Assembly: GCA_943704525.1 (NCBI GenBank)
Contig: CALSCQ010001131.1
Coordinates: 1-17,917 of the forward strand
DNA length: 17,917 nt
Origin: Pigoraptor vietnamica
Lineage: Eukaryota; Opisthokonta; Filasterea
Reading direction: 5' to 3'
Below, in pieces: positions 16,378 through 17,917 of the stretch (position 1 is its first letter; every line of letters begins with the position of its first letter). Position numbers and translations under genes: made by a program. The notes under the pieces are model-generated. The model ran no database searches and was not told the DNA's origin. It was given only the letters and a program-made list of their open reading frames with translations.

Positions 16378-17739
16378 ATGGCGGACGTGTCGAAGGCGGA
16401 GGCGACGGCCGTCTTCAAGCGCCTGTCGGCCAAGCCCGAGAATAAGGTGTTTGCGCGCTCACAGCTGACCGTGGTGCGCATGGGACGTTCTCTGGGACGC
16501 TGCTGCGGCTCACTGGCGCGGTCTCAATCTTAAATGGGAGCCTTCCTCTACTTGAGATGGCGTTGTTATTCGCCCCTCTCTGTCTTCCGCCTTTGTGTGT
16601 CGGGTTGCTGTTGTTCCCAGTCTCAGCCGCGCATGTCAATCTGTCATCGCAGCACTGCTTTGACTGTGGCGCGAAGAACCCGACGTGGGCGTCTCCGAAG
16701 TATGGCATCTTTATCTGCATTGACTGCGCCGCGACGCACCGCTCGCTTGGCGTCCATCTGTCGTTTGTCAGGTGGGAGTTTGGCGTGTGCAGTGCACTTG
16801 CTGCTCGTGGCGTCATGCTCGTTACGCGTGAGATATACGTGGCATCGCGTGCTTGTAACGTAGTCGCGCATTATCATCTCACTTTCCTCCGATTGCATTT
16901 TCTCTCTTGAAATCGCTAGCTGATTGCTTTGTCTTTGGTGTACGACAGGTCCACGCAGCTCGACTCGTGGACGATTCCGCAGTTGCGATCAATGCAGCTC
17001 GGTGGCAACGCAGCTGCGGCCGATTTCTTCCGCATGCACGGTGGGGCATTGGAGAAGGAAACTGTGTATCACCTGTCCTGTGCGTGTTTGTGTGTGTGCT
17101 TTTGTTTGGATTGGTGTGTGTGTGTGTGTGTGCGTGCGTGTGTGTGTGTGTGTTTGCATCTGCTCACCAATGATTGGGCTGGCACAGGCACGACCACAAA
17201 GGACGCTACGGCCAAGTACTCAAGCCGCGCGGCCCAGCTCTACCGAGACAAGCTCGCCGCGCTCGTTGCGCAGGAAGAGAAGCGGAACGGCGACAAGGTG
17301 CGTTAACGCCAAACATAAGTTGCAAATGCGGGTGTCGCAATTTTATTTTTCTTTCGTTGTTGATCGCTTATGGGTGTGTATCGGCGTGTCCCCTGCGCAG
17401 TTCGAGGTGGGATCTCCGCCAAAGTCGTTTGACAAGCCCGAAGTGGACTTCTTCGACGATGCTGCGCACGTGTCTCCGGCGGGCTCGCGCTCTCTGACGC
17501 CGCTGGCGGTGAGTTGTGCGCAGCGAGTTGTGCAGCGACAGCAGAACAGCAGAGTCCGCGTGCACAGCGTCGGCGTCTGTGCCATGTGTTCATTCGAATT
17601 TTTGTTTGTGTTGCGCAGCCGGCCATGCAAGGCTCGGGGAGTGCGTCGCCCGCGCCCATTCCGGACAGCGAGTCGCCAATTGGGCCGCCGGAGGGCGCGC
17701 AGAAGACGGCCGCGCCGGTGTCGACGATCGGCAAGCGAG
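16378..17739 (+). CDS. ARFGAP3: ArfGAP2/3 (Glo3)-type Arf GTPase-activating protein, N-terminal part (6 exons)
   Basis: Stimulates GTP hydrolysis on Arf1 on Golgi/COPI membranes. Exons: 16378-16446, 16653-16771, 16949-17040, 17188-17297, 17401-17508, 17619-17739; about 206 residues before the contig ends. The zinc finger is C25-X2-C28-X16-C45-X2-C48, followed by the arginine finger R53 in [23 protein letters not shown] and [15 protein letters not shown] are typical of the ArfGAP2/3 branch, as is the start [16 protein letters not shown]. After about 130 the chain becomes Pro/Ser-rich with STIGKR, where family members carry an IxKK/KKxGLGAKK-type stretch. H24 replaces the usual V before the first cysteine. 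Exon 3 could end at 17040 (GTGGGG donor, family-like spacing) or 17081 (GTGCGT, 41 nt longer, missing the phase by none but adding residues). I prefer 17040. ARFGAP2 versus ARFGAP3 orthology cannot be resolved. Confidence 0.92.
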
Positions 17740-17771
17740 GTGCGATCGCGTTTGCAGCTCGACCGCTTGGC

Positions 17772-17846
17772 ATATATACACACACGCGCGCACGTACGCC
17801 CACACAGTCACTCTCGTGCCACATACACACACACACACGCACACAC

Positions 17847-17917
<71 letters not shown>
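17772..17917. repeat. (CA)n then (TC)n microsatellites in ArfGAP intron 6, to the contig end
   Basis: CA-rich repeats (about 17776-17845) run into an uninterrupted (TC)n tract from 17851 to the last base (67 bp). The contig evidently ends because the repeat could not be assembled through. The transcript strand carries CA and TC here, the opposite of the TG tracts in other introns. Confidence 0.9.

Overview
This is a piece of a GC-rich nuclear genome from a eukaryote, most likely a unicellular or otherwise compact one. Five of the six genes are split by short introns, 31 in the models below (internal ones 79-419 bp). Every visible acceptor is CAG, and most donors start GTG rather than GTA/GTAAGT. 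Genes sit on both strands a few hundred bases apart. I cannot name the species. The gene set (kynurenine monooxygenase, Nab2/ZC3H14, an SMPD2-type sphingomyelinase, a sphingosine-phosphate phosphatase, ArfGAP2/3, and a phospholipase B with a fungal-type DUF3712-like N-terminus) suits an aerobic protist, perhaps related to opisthokonts or amoebozoans. The window looks like a whole contig: it begins in C28-A21 and ends in a 67-bp (TC)n tract, and both end genes are cut off there.

Layout. 117-1498 (-): first five exons of kynurenine 3-monooxygenase, divergent from 1820-5020 (+), a 12-exon ZC3H14/Nab2 poly(A)-binding protein with six CCCH fingers. This is tail to tail with 5138-6814 (-), a 4-exon neutral sphingomyelinase of SMPD2 type. 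A gene-free stretch of about 1.4 kb follows, ending in a TATA/CCAAT promoter. It drives 8290-11832 (+), a single-exon, strongly codon-biased, membrane-anchored phospholipase B of 1180 aa. 11833-13786 is gene-free and full of repeats: a 186-bp tandem repeat, six 35-bp units, overlapping long inverted repeats and a 65-bp duplication. 13787-15854 (+): 7-exon PAP2-type sphingosine-1-phosphate phosphatase. 16378-17739 (+): first six exons of an ArfGAP2/3-type GTPase-activating protein.

How the genes relate. The sphingomyelinase (makes ceramide), the sphingoid-base-phosphate phosphatase (makes sphingosine) and the phospholipase B all act on membrane lipids. ArfGAP acts in COPI traffic. No operon-like organisation is expected and the proximity may be chance. 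The least ordinary things are the phospholipase B architecture and its lack of introns, tandem duplications lying at the splice-site ends of several introns, and the inverted-repeat array at 12.4-12.9 kb. I did not find a new defence, mobile or RNA-guided system. All exon models come from reading splice signals and protein family similarity by eye.
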